Assembly: GCA_947488625.1 (NCBI GenBank)
Contig: CANKZR010000001.1
Coordinates: 310,001 to 374,000 of the forward strand
Source: an uncultured Sphingomonadaceae bacterium
GTDB lineage: Bacteria > Pseudomonadota > Alphaproteobacteria > Sphingomonadales > Sphingomonadaceae
DNA: 64,000 nucleotides
Reading direction: 5' to 3'
The notes under the pieces are model-generated. The model saw only the letters and a list, made by a program, of their open reading frames with translations. It searched no databases and was not told the DNA's origin. Made by a program: the position numbers and the translations under genes. Shown piece after piece: positions 17,059-24,339 of the stretch (position 1 is its first letter; each line of letters opens with the position of its first letter).

Positions 17059-17866
17059 TGCCGCCACCTTGCGCCTGTGTTCCCGATGTGTTCTTAGCGA
17101 CCGATGGGCAGCAAGCGTCTTGATTCTCTCGGTGACTATCTCCGTCACAACTATACGCTGCGCGTCGATTGCCGGGGGTGTCGGAAAGTGTCGATCCTTC
17201 GCCCTCTTGTCCTTCTGGAGTTATGCCAGAAACGGGGTTGGGGGCATCAGATGCACGAGGTCGAGCGCCGCCTGAAGTGCGGAAGTTGCGGCTCTCGCGA
17301 TGTCCGGGTTGGTCCAGGTTTCGGCAGTTAGAAACTAATTGAGCGTTTGTGCCCCACGCTGCTCCTGCACTCCCAGCCCTTAGCGATTCCTCTTCATCCG
17401 TTTTAGTAGGCGACGCGGTCCTTCGATGATTGCCGTCCAAATAAGAAGGGCTGCGACAACGGGCAAAAATCCGAGATTGGCCTGACCGTTGACCATTACG
17501 ATGAACAAGTATCCTGCCCAAAGCAGAATGGTGAAAATCAGATTCATTGATAGCCCCCGCGTTCCATGGATGATTGGGCGCTAAGGGCACCCCATTAGAA
17601 TCGCAACCTCTTTGCGGCTTGCTCGTCTTGATCGCCCCCGCTTCAGGTCCACGCGCTGTCTTAGCCGAATGGCACGGCAGGCAGAGCGAGCGCAGTCCAT
17701 CCAGTGAGGGGAAGGCATCGCCGCCGTCACTGATCGCGTGCAGATGGTCGACGTGACTGGCTATGGTGAGCCGGTGCGGCAGGCATCCTTGGCACCGTGG
17801 TTCCTCTGCTAGCTTCAGTTTGCGTAAGCGTTGCCAGCGTGCAGTCGAGTAGGGCCATTCAGCCAT
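17051..17866 (-). CDS. HNH endonuclease (C-terminal part of frame doubtful)
   Basis: The ATG at 17866 has GGAGG eight bases upstream. Residues 1-105 are a clear phage HNH nuclease: C25-x2-C28, V39-D40-H41, then C62-x2-C65-H66-x2-K69, followed by RGCDSNG and PNHPWN. Such nucleases sit beside terminase genes and assist DNA packaging. After HPWN at about 17560 the open frame continues 160 residues with Ser/Arg/Gly-rich composition, antisense to the zinc-ribbon gene and out of frame with the 55-aa gene. Adding one G to the G5 run at 17554-17558 would end HNH at a TGA overlapping that gene's ATG. I therefore trust only 17545-17866. Confidence 0.75.
   Translation of the reverse strand: MAEWPYSTARWQRLRKLKLAEEPRCQGCLPHRLTIASHVDHLHAISDGGDAFPSLDGLRSLCLPCHSAKTARGPEAGAIKTSKPQRGCDSNGVPLAPNHPWNAGAINESDFHHSALGRILVHRNGQRSGQSRIFARCRSPSYLDGNHRRTASPTKTDEEESLRAGSAGAAWGTNAQLVSNCRNLDQPGHRESRNFRTSGGARPRASDAPNPVSGITPEGQEGEGSTLSDTPGNRRAAYSCDGDSHRENQDACCPSVAKNTSGTQAQGGGNG
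17104..17331 (+). CDS. Small zinc-ribbon-like protein on the opposite strand
   Basis: The 75-aa product has the pattern LGDYLRHNYTLRVDCRGC, then a leucine-rich helix LLELCQKRGWG and a second pair in RLKCGSCGS, giving two C-x2-C knuckles about 40 residues apart. It resembles small zinc-ribbon proteins I associate with alphaproteobacteria and their phages. It diverges from terL by 45 bases, no strong Shine-Dalgarno is visible, and it lies antisense to the long HNH frame. The coherent cysteine spacing favours this strand as the real coding one. Confidence 0.7.
   Translation: MGSKRLDSLGDYLRHNYTLRVDCRGCRKVSILRPLVLLELCQKRGWGHQMHEVERRLKCGSCGSRDVRVGPGFGS
17380..17547 (-). CDS. 55-aa two-helix membrane protein (holin-like?)
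   Basis: An ATG at 17547 opens a 55-codon frame to a TAA at 17380-17382. The product has two hydrophobic segments (residues about 3-19, FTILLWAGYLFIV, and 28-43, LGFLPVVAALLIW) joined by a short polar NGQAN turn, and a strongly basic tail RRLLKRMKRNR. GGGGG lies eight bases upstream. It is hidden in another frame of the HNH reading frame. The topology recalls small holins or other phage membrane proteins, but no endolysin is nearby. Confidence 0.7.
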   Translation of the reverse strand: MNLIFTILLWAGYLFIVMVNGQANLGFLPVVAALLIWTAIIEGPRRLLKRMKRNR

Positions 17867-18080
17867 TGTAGTCCTCCGGTCCAATTAGGGCGATGACGTT
17901 GACGTGCTTGAGCGTGCCAGCCAGCTTGACGGCGCGCATCCGCGAGACGCCGCCCTTGTGTCGCAGCCATGCCTCGATTTCACGCACCGTCATGGGGCGG
18001 CTGATAGCGTCGAGAATCTCCAAGGCAGCTTCGCGCCGTTCGCCTTCCATGGCGGCGATCAGGTCGTGCAAATTGCTCAT
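17859..18080 (-). CDS. Small winged-helix-like protein
   Basis: The 73-aa protein begins MSNLHDLIAAMEGERREAAL and contains MTVREIEAWLRHKGGVSRMRAVKLAGTL, which reads like a helix-turn-helix or winged-helix module. The start overlaps the RepA-like stop as ATGA and its 3' end overlaps the HNH start by eight bases. A DNA-binding role in replication or packaging choice is plausible but unproven; the small terminase role could also be considered. Confidence 0.75.
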   Translation of the reverse strand: MSNLHDLIAAMEGERREAALEILDAISRPMTVREIEAWLRHKGGVSRMRAVKLAGTLKHVNVIALIGPEDYNG

Positions 18081-19426
18081 ATCCTGCACCAGTCACAACC
18101 AGCGCCATCGCAGGCACGGCACGTGTCCTTTCCATCATTCACGGGCGCGGGCGGCTCTAAAGGAGCCGCGCCCGACATACCTTTAGGTATAGAGTGTGTG
18201 TGCGGGGTAGTTCGGGCGGACTGTTCGGGGTTGTTCGGGAAGGGTGTTCGGGAAGGGTTCGGGGTATCGTCCGCCACCTCCCGAATGATTGTCACATCGC
18301 GCCCTTTTGAGGCGTTGCGATAGGTGTAAGATTCAATCCTTCCGATCGCGAAAAGCCGGTCCATTGCCCGCTTGAGCGCAGCCCTTCCAAAGCCCTTCGC
18401 TTCCCTCATACCGTCGAATTGAGAGGGTGCGTAGTTCGGTCCTGGGGACGGTCCTACGGCACGCCCTTCGCCCTGTTTCATTCGCTCCCGAAGGCAGGCG
18501 AGGAAGGCGTCGTTCTCCCCGTTGGCTTTCGCTGCCTGCGCAAGTTCACGTGCAGTATCGGCAGGCAAATCCTCTTCCCGCACGAATGCGAAGTCATGCC
18601 AGCGGAAGTCCAGCCGCTGCCCCAGCTGCGAGTAATTCGCCTTCGCCAGTGTCAGCTTGCGCGCATTCGGATCGAGACAGTTACCGTGGTTGTCATACAC
18701 ACGGTCAATATGGATTTGTGAGCGCACCGCGTTGAGCCATGCAGTAGAGCCGCTGTAGTCATCGCCCTTCTTGTTCGGGTGGCCGATCAACAGGATGGTT
18801 ACGCCGTAGGTCTTCACCAGCGAGTAAAGCAGATTTACGAAGCGGGTGACGTTGCCGCGATCGTTCTCATTCCCGGCGAACAGGTGCGCCACATTGTCGA
18901 GGATTACAAATTGCGCCCCGGTTTCGATTATCGTGCGGGCCAGCATCTTGAAGGTGTCGCCTTTTTCAAGCAGCCCTTCGCGATCGAATGTAGCGAGTTC
19001 GTTTCCCTGCCTCCCGCGAATGCTGGAGAGGAAAAGCCGATCTTTCAGCCGGTGACTGCCAACAGCGTTTTCTATATTTCGCTGGCGTCGGTCCAGCTCG
19101 TCGTCATCGTCCTCTGCGGTGACATAGAGAACCGCGTTGCCCCATTCCTCCAACTTGCCGGTATCGACCCCAAGGAACGGTATCTGTGCTGCTACGCAAG
19201 TTGCTAACTGCTGCGCTATTAGGCTTTTACCTGCGCCGCCTGGGCCGGTGAAAAGCGTTATCTCACCTTCCGGTATGAAGCCAGCTAGCACCCATTCACG
19301 CGGTGCCGGTGCGGGGCCATCCAACCTTGCAATATCGAAGATCGGTAGCGTTTCGCCATCTTCGAACCGCGCGCCAGTTGGCTGCTCCAATTCCCGGTCG
19401 AATTGCTTTAAGTGTTGCCAGTTCAT
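18077..19426 (-). CDS. RepA-like AAA ATPase (AAA_25, replicative helicase-like)
   Basis: The 449-aa protein has a RecA-type ATPase core: Walker A GPGGAGKS at residues 61-68, Walker B FVILDNVAHL and an ILLIGHPNKKG sensor-like strand, as in RepA hexameric helicases and phage DnaB-like ATPases. A second region resembles a winged helix (FGRAALKRAMDRLFAIGRIES). The tail is Pro/Thr-rich and ends in C-x2-C and C-x2-C pairs, a possible zinc knuckle. It probably drives replication of the excised element; no primase domain is seen. Both ends overlap neighbours by four bases (ATGA). Confidence 0.88.
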   Translation of the reverse strand: MNWQHLKQFDRELEQPTGARFEDGETLPIFDIARLDGPAPAPREWVLAGFIPEGEITLFTGPGGAGKSLIAQQLATCVAAQIPFLGVDTGKLEEWGNAVLYVTAEDDDDELDRRQRNIENAVGSHRLKDRLFLSSIRGRQGNELATFDREGLLEKGDTFKMLARTIIETGAQFVILDNVAHLFAGNENDRGNVTRFVNLLYSLVKTYGVTILLIGHPNKKGDDYSGSTAWLNAVRSQIHIDRVYDNHGNCLDPNARKLTLAKANYSQLGQRLDFRWHDFAFVREEDLPADTARELAQAAKANGENDAFLACLRERMKQGEGRAVGPSPGPNYAPSQFDGMREAKGFGRAALKRAMDRLFAIGRIESYTYRNASKGRDVTIIREVADDTPNPSRTPFPNNPEQSARTTPHTHSIPKGMSGAAPLEPPAPVNDGKDTCRACDGAGCDWCRI

Positions 19427-19710
19427 CGCGCAGCCTCCCCTTCTAGGTGGTCAGCAAGGAAGGCCGCGTGCACCAGGTTCCGGCAGTAAGCCAAAGCGAT
19501 CTTGAGTTGATCGGGCGAGGCATCGCTAAAGACGAATGCGCCTGCCATTTCGTGAGCATCGGCAGCGTGTTCCAGCGCCGTCCGGCTATGCACCTTGCCG
19601 CGCAGATCGGCGGCGTAATCCCGTGCCACCAGCAGAGACTGGCGTTGCGCCAGTTCTTCGCCTTCGCAACCAGGCACGAATTGCTGAACGTGAAAGGTCA
19701 AATCTGTCAT
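19423..19710 (-). CDS. Small element protein, unknown
   Basis: The 95-aa protein is acidic and helical (EEELAQRQSLLVARDYAADL and TALEHAADAHEMAGAF). It ends on the RepA-like start (ATGA) and begins on the stop of the preceding frame (ATGA), so it is firmly embedded in the operon. No domain is recognised. Confidence 0.75.
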   Translation of the reverse strand: MTDLTFHVQQFVPGCEGEELAQRQSLLVARDYAADLRGKVHSRTALEHAADAHEMAGAFVFSDASPDQLKIALAYCRNLVHAAFLADHLEGEAAR

Positions 19711-19940
19711 TGCGCAGCCCTCCCGGCAGGAGTAGGCTTCGCTTCGATTTCCGTCCTTATGGAAAATCTTGCCCTCGCGTCGGTGCCAGCCTTCGCGGGG
19801 GTTTTATTTTGCCCCGGCGGTGCGCCCGATAGGTTAGACAGCCCACGTCCGGGGCCATCCGTAAATCTTGGCGACAGCGTGCCGGTTAGACGGCGTAAGT
19901 CCTTAGTATTATCTCGATTGTCTATGCCCTTGCGGGGCAT
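19707..19940 (-). CDS. Possible first gene of the element operon, start uncertain
   Basis: A 77-aa frame ends in a TGA overlapping the next start codon (ATGA), supporting real translation of at least its 3' part, which reads LSNLSGAPPGQNKTPAKAG. The only upstream ATG within the element (19938-19940) lies inside the right att repeat; a shorter non-ATG start is possible. If the ATG is used, its 5' end would change on excision. Confidence 0.45.
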   Translation of the reverse strand: MPRKGIDNRDNTKDLRRLTGTLSPRFTDGPGRGLSNLSGAPPGQNKTPAKAGTDARARFSIRTEIEAKPTPAGRAAQ

Positions 19941-19943
19941 CCA
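19928..19943 (+). repeat. attR: right copy of tRNA-Gln 3' end
   Basis: CCTTGCGGGGCATCCA is identical to 9303-9318; flanks diverge at once on both sides. There is no tRNA body here, so this is the element's distal junction. Confidence 0.9.
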
Positions 19944-20037
19944 TTTCCTCCGATTTCCGATCCCTTGGATGATCGATATGTGGCCCTTGAACGGCGCAGT
20001 TCGCCGGTCGGCAGGGTCTATCGCTGAGTTGACTTTG

Positions 20038-21213
20038 CTATTCGGGCTGCGTGATCGCGGCCCTGACATCGTAGGCCAGTTTCACGCGCTGGTTCCATAG
20101 CGTGTCCCCGGTGGCAGAAGGCCAGTTCGACAGCACGACCAGCGCGATATCGTCCTCCGGGAACAAGGTGATCGACTGCCCGAATATGCCTATGGCTCCG
20201 AATACTCCGCTGCCATAGGTCCACCACTGGTATCCGTAGCCGGAGCCATTACCGAAATCGACTTGGGTTGAGCCTGCGGCATCGATCCAGTCTGCGGGCA
20301 CCGTGTCTGCGCCGCCATCCAGGATGAATTGCGCAAACCTTGCGTAATCGGGCAATGTCATCTGGATACAGCAACCGCCAATGTTGCCCCCTGTCAGTTC
20401 GGTTTGCCAGAACATCGGATTTTCGAACCCGGCGGGGTCGACAATTTTCGTCTTTGCATATTCGGCCAGCGGCATGCCCACGGCATTTTCCACCAGTTCG
20501 CCCAACAGATTGGTCTCGCCGGTCTTGTAGACAAAACGCTCTCCCGCCGGCGCGACACGGGGCAGTGCTTTCATCAGCGTGACAACTTGCGATTCACCCG
20601 GATCGGGTTCCAGCACGAAAAGGCGCGCAACCTCGCTTTCGGGATCGGTATAGTCTTCGCTCCAGCGCACCCCGGAGGTCATCGTCAGCAGTTGTTCGAT
20701 AGTCACATCATCATAGGCGCTTCCGGCAAGACCGGGTACATAGTCGGTGACAGGTTGCGCAAGATCGGTGATGAAGCCGTCGTCGATCGCCGCGCCCAGC
20801 AGGGTTGCCGTAACCGACTTTGCCATGGAAAAGCTTACCCAGCGATCGTCGGGGGTCATGCCATGGGCATATTGTTCGTAGCGAACCTGACCGTCATCAA
20901 GCACGATAACGCCCACGATGTCGCCGCCAGCGATCGCTTCATCGAGCCGGTTGCTCGCCGCTGCCGGTAATGGTGCACCGCCCGGCAGGGGGCGCGGATC
21001 GGGTGATGGCGCGACCTCTATCCCCGGAAACAGGTCTTCCATTCGGCGGAAGCGATCGAGGCGGGTCTCGTCATCCCAGAACAAGACTTCGACCGAACGT
21101 TCCTGCAGGGTCTCCAATGCGCCCGGCGGGGCGGTGCGCTGAACCGCTGGTGCCGTCGAATTCGTGCACCCTGCCAGAACGATCAGTGCAGCGCCCAGGA
21201 TATGCCTTTTCAA
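20038..21213 (-). CDS. Serine hydrolase, class C beta-lactamase family lipoprotein
   Basis: The 391-aa protein starts with a lipoprotein signal (hydrophobic segment then LAGC, lipidated C16) and should be membrane-anchored in the periplasm. The mature part has the beta-lactamase/transpeptidase fold: S129-M-A-K132 nucleophile motif, QLLTMTSGVRW, a YKTGETN segment at the Y-x-N position and a late GIFGQSI strand. This group contains esterases, peptidases and true AmpC enzymes; the Tyr motif is not the AmpC form, so antibiotic hydrolysis is doubtful. It is chromosomal DNA just outside attR. Confidence 0.9.
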   Translation of the reverse strand: MKRHILGAALIVLAGCTNSTAPAVQRTAPPGALETLQERSVEVLFWDDETRLDRFRRMEDLFPGIEVAPSPDPRPLPGGAPLPAAASNRLDEAIAGGDIVGVIVLDDGQVRYEQYAHGMTPDDRWVSFSMAKSVTATLLGAAIDDGFITDLAQPVTDYVPGLAGSAYDDVTIEQLLTMTSGVRWSEDYTDPESEVARLFVLEPDPGESQVVTLMKALPRVAPAGERFVYKTGETNLLGELVENAVGMPLAEYAKTKIVDPAGFENPMFWQTELTGGNIGGCCIQMTLPDYARFAQFILDGGADTVPADWIDAAGSTQVDFGNGSGYGYQWWTYGSGVFGAIGIFGQSITLFPEDDIALVVLSNWPSATGDTLWNQRVKLAYDVRAAITQPE

Positions 21214-21289
21214 ATTCGCCCCCTTGTCATCTCAGGTGTTCGATAGCGTTTGGGATCAGCAACGACAAATGTAGGCTGCCATTTTCCTG

Positions 21290-22549
21290 CTAGCCCACGC
21301 AAAGGTCTATGCCGGACGCCATCACCGCAGCCACGCGGTCGATATCGTCCTGCGCAATGCAGTAGGGCGGCATGGTGTAGACAGTGTTGCCCAGCGGACG
21401 GATCAGCACATCGTTCGCAAAAAAATGCGCGCGCAGACGGGGGCCTATATCGGCCAGATAGCCCTCGTCGCCGCCACTATCGACATCGAAGGCTATCATC
21501 GTGCCGCACTGGCGCGGACGGATGACTTCGCGCCTTTGCGAGAGATTGTCCAATACGACGCCCAACCGTTGTGAGAGCGTACCGATACGGTCCAGTACGG
21601 GCTCTTCCCGCCAGATCGCCAGGTTCGCCACCGCCGCCGCACAGGCGACCGGGTTGGCAGTAAAGCTGGAGGAGTGGAAGAACAGTTTGGAACGATCAGT
21701 GGAATAGTGGGCATCGAATATCGGCGCGGTGGCCATGGTGACGGCCAGCGGCATGGAGCCTCCGGTCAGACCTTTCGCCAGGCACAGTATATCGGGTGTC
21801 ACGCCAGCCTGCTCGCAAGCCAGCAGAGTGCCAGTCCGACCCCATCCCGTCATGACCTCGTCGGCGATGAACAGGACGCCGTGCCGGGTGCAGATGGCGC
21901 GCATCTCCGCCAGCACCTGTGGCGGGTAGGTGAGCATTCCCCCTGCGCCCAGCAGGAGCGGCTCGACGATGAAGGCGGCAATGTCTCCAACCGCGCAAGC
22001 GGCTTCCAGCGCATCGAATGTCGGCTGTGGATCGTCAGCAGGGAAAGGAACGGTGCTCACGTCGAACAGCAGCGGGGCGTAGGCACGGTTGAACACGCCG
22101 CGCGCGCCAATGCTCATCGCGCCGATAGTGTCGCCGTGATAGCTGTGTTCCAGCACCAGGATGCGATGCCGTGGCTCTTCGCGATTGTGCCAGTAACCCA
22201 GGGCCATTTTCAGCGCGACTTCCACGGCGGTCGAACCGGAGTCGGAGTAGAATACGTGGTCCAGCCCGTCCGGCATCATCTCCACCAGCCCGCGCGCCAG
22301 TGTCTCGGCCGGCTCATGCGTCCATCCGGCAAAGATCACCTGGTCCAGCTTCTCGGTCTGCTCGCGCACCGCAGCCATGATGCGCGGATGGTTGTGGCCG
22401 TGGGTGGTGACCCACCAGCTGGAAATCGCGTCAATCACTCGTCGCCCGTCAGCGGTATGGAGGACAGCTCCCTCGCCGCGCATGACCAGCGGGATGTCTT
22501 CGCCCAGACCATGCTGGTGGAAGGGATGCCACACAGGTGATGAGCTCAT
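21290..22549 (-). CDS. bioA: Adenosylmethionine-8-amino-7-oxononanoate aminotransferase
   Basis: The 419-aa PLP enzyme transfers an amino group from SAM to 7-keto-8-aminopelargonate in biotin synthesis. Motifs include SSWWVTTHGHNHP, YSDSGSTAVEVALKMA, a FIADEVMTGWGRTG loop and LAKGLTGG with the Schiff-base lysine. The ATG at 22549 overlaps the bioD stop as ATGA; the frame upstream is the antisense-like shadow of bioD. It is the last gene of bioBFDA. Confidence 0.96.
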   Translation of the reverse strand: MSSSPVWHPFHQHGLGEDIPLVMRGEGAVLHTADGRRVIDAISSWWVTTHGHNHPRIMAAVREQTEKLDQVIFAGWTHEPAETLARGLVEMMPDGLDHVFYSDSGSTAVEVALKMALGYWHNREEPRHRILVLEHSYHGDTIGAMSIGARGVFNRAYAPLLFDVSTVPFPADDPQPTFDALEAACAVGDIAAFIVEPLLLGAGGMLTYPPQVLAEMRAICTRHGVLFIADEVMTGWGRTGTLLACEQAGVTPDILCLAKGLTGGSMPLAVTMATAPIFDAHYSTDRSKLFFHSSSFTANPVACAAAVANLAIWREEPVLDRIGTLSQRLGVVLDNLSQRREVIRPRQCGTMIAFDVDSGGDEGYLADIGPRLRAHFFANDVLIRPLGNTVYTMPPYCIAQDDIDRVAAVMASGIDLCVG

Positions 22550-23163
22550 GACAGCAGGTCCATGCGGATGTGCGCCGAGAACGCGTGCGCCAGTGTTTTG
22601 GCGTCGAGCGGATCGAGGTAGGGGAGACGGCCCAGATGCGGCAGCTTGGCGATACGGGCGATCGCTCCTTCCGCAACGGGTTCCGCCTCTCCGATAAAGG
22701 CGATTCCTGCCACCTTGATGCGGCGCGTTTGCAGGGCTTCCACTGACAGCAGCGAATGGCTGATCGTGCCAAGCCGTGTGCGCGCGACGAGGATGGCGGG
22801 CAGATTCCACGTTGCGAACAGGTCTGCGGCCAGCAAGTCCTCGCGATAGGGGACCATCACGCCGCCTGCACCTTCTACCACCAGAGGCCGATCGGTGTGA
22901 GGGAGTGCCAGCGCGCTCTCGCTGATGCTGACGCCATCAACCCGTGCTGCCTCGTGCGGGGAGCAGGGGGTTTCGAGGCGGTAGGCCTCCGGCAAAACCT
23001 GCGCGTCAGGGGCTAGCCGTGCCACCGCCTCACTATCCGTTTCCCCCTCCAGCCCGGCCTGCGCGGGTTTCCAGTAAGCAGCCCGCATCGCCTGGGCCAG
23101 TCCGGCTGCGAATACGGTCTTGCCGACATCGGTGTCGGTACCGGTAACGATAAAGCCCGTCAT
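22546..23163 (-). CDS. bioD: Dethiobiotin synthase
   Basis: The 205-aa ATP-dependent carboxylase closes the ureido ring. It starts at the P-loop (VTGTDTDVGKTVFAAGLAQ) and contains VEGAGGVMVP, the second nucleotide/substrate motif. ATG 23163 overlaps the bioF stop (ATGA) and the TGA overlaps the bioA start, so bioF, bioD and bioA form an unbroken coupled chain. Confidence 0.95.
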   Translation of the reverse strand: MTGFIVTGTDTDVGKTVFAAGLAQAMRAAYWKPAQAGLEGETDSEAVARLAPDAQVLPEAYRLETPCSPHEAARVDGVSISESALALPHTDRPLVVEGAGGVMVPYREDLLAADLFATWNLPAILVARTRLGTISHSLLSVEALQTRRIKVAGIAFIGEAEPVAEGAIARIAKLPHLGRLPYLDPLDAKTLAHAFSAHIRMDLLS

Positions 23164-24326
23164 GGTTTCTCCCACGCAGCGACGGCGGAAAGGACCGTCT
23201 CGATATCCTGCTCGGTCAAGGTGGAGCGCAAGGCAAACCGGATGCGACTGGTGCCCTTGGGTACGGTGGGGGGGCGGATGGGCAGGGCGGCCACGCCGTT
23301 ATCCATCAGGTGATTGCCAAGCGCCAGCGCTGCGGCCTCCGTACCCACCACGAATGGCACGATCTGCGTCGTGGAGCCGAGGGTGTCGTAGCCGAGCCTG
23401 TGCAGTCCTGCGCGCAGTTGCTCTCCCAGCGCGGCAAGATGTGCGCGCTCCGCGTTCATATCGGGCACCAGTTCAAGTGCGGCATCCATAGCGCCCAGCA
23501 TGGCGGGCGGCGGAGCGGTGGTGAAGATCAGCCCGGCGCACATGTTCACAAGGTAATCGTACACAACGTCGGGGCAGGCGACATAGGCACCGAAGCCACC
23601 CAGTGCTTTGCTGAAGGTGCCCATCACGATACGCCCGCTTCCCTCTGGAACGGGGTGATCCGCCGTAAGCCCGGCGCCGCGCGCACCCAGGACGCCAGTG
23701 GCATGGGCTTCGTCGATATAGAGCAGCGCGTCATGATCGACGCTAAGCTGGTTCAGCCGCGCCAGATCCGCCCTGTCGCCATCCATGCTGAACACGCTTT
23801 CCGTAATGATTAGCCTAGCTGGCGCGTTGTCGTGGTCTGCCAGCAGCCGGGTAAGGTGGTCATAATCGTTGTGGTCGTAGAAGTGCACTTGCCCCGATGC
23901 GGCGCGCAGGCCTGTGTGAATGGAATTGTGGACGAGGCGGTCGGCGAATATTGCCGTGCCTTGCACTGCCTTTGCGAGCGCCGGGATGGCGGCGGCATTG
24001 GCCTGCCACCCCGTGGCGAAGACCAGAGCCGCAGCGGTGCCTTTGAACCCCGCGATCTTCTGCTCGATAGCAAGATGAGGGGCGCTGGTGCCGGTGATCA
24101 GCCGCGATGCGCCAGAGCCCGCACCATACTGATGCACGTAATCGGCAGATCGTTTCATCAGCAGGGGATGGCGCGCGAGACCGAGGTAATCGTTGCTCGA
24201 AAGATCCAGCAACTCGCGCCCATCGCGTACCAGCCGACCGTCGCCCCGCATCTCGACTGCGCGTAGCGCGCGCGTGCGGTGTTTCGCTGCAATTGTATCC
24301 AGCGACCGGCGGAAATGATCAAGCAT
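23160..24326 (-). CDS. bioF: 8-amino-7-oxononanoate synthase
   Basis: The 388-aa PLP-dependent alpha-oxoamine synthase condenses pimeloyl thioester with alanine. Landmarks are LSSNDYLGLARHP, GAGSGASRLITG, HNSIHTGLRA, IDEAHATGVLG and GTFSKALGGFG with the PLP lysine. It begins 13 bases after bioB. Upstream in-frame sequence is Pro/Arg-rich and unlikely to be translated. Confidence 0.95.
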   Translation of the reverse strand: MLDHFRRSLDTIAAKHRTRALRAVEMRGDGRLVRDGRELLDLSSNDYLGLARHPLLMKRSADYVHQYGAGSGASRLITGTSAPHLAIEQKIAGFKGTAAALVFATGWQANAAAIPALAKAVQGTAIFADRLVHNSIHTGLRAASGQVHFYDHNDYDHLTRLLADHDNAPARLIITESVFSMDGDRADLARLNQLSVDHDALLYIDEAHATGVLGARGAGLTADHPVPEGSGRIVMGTFSKALGGFGAYVACPDVVYDYLVNMCAGLIFTTAPPPAMLGAMDAALELVPDMNAERAHLAALGEQLRAGLHRLGYDTLGSTTQIVPFVVGTEAAALALGNHLMDNGVAALPIRPPTVPKGTSRIRFALRSTLTEQDIETVLSAVAAWEKP

Positions 24327-24339
24327 CGTCAGCGGGGTG

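Larger units (their letters stand above)
9303..19943. mobile_element. 10.6-kb integrated capsid-encoding element (cfPICI-like satellite or reduced prophage)
   Basis: The segment is bounded by the 16-bp direct repeat of the tRNA-Gln 3' end. Nearly all its genes are on the minus strand in an overlapping chain: two small leading genes, RepA-like ATPase, small wHTH-like protein, HNH nuclease, small membrane protein, large terminase, regulator, HK97 capsid, prohead protease, portal, small protein, integrase. Three genes run the other way (a zinc-ribbon protein and two cargo-like genes). Head-tail connector, tail, tape-measure, endolysin and classical repressor genes are absent. Size, a full DNA-packaging/procapsid set and a tRNA att site fit capsid-forming phage satellites; a deleted prophage is the alternative, but the tight overlaps argue against random decay. 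Confidence 0.85.

Noticed and set aside
17059-17148. Terminase large subunit start at 17148
   Set aside because: ATG 17058 has AAGGTGG upstream; the extra 30 residues are basic filler overlapping the zinc-ribbon gene.
9303-19943. Gene transfer agent cluster
   Set aside because: It has an integrase, att repeats and RepA-like ATPase and lacks GTA tail genes.
20038-21213. AmpC-type antibiotic resistance gene
   Set aside because: The lipoprotein anchor and the non-AmpC Tyr motif fit a general serine hydrolase better.
22549-22810. Longer bioA start at 22810
   Set aside because: The extension overlaps bioD and reads as antisense-like low complexity; ATG 22549 with ATGA coupling fits better.
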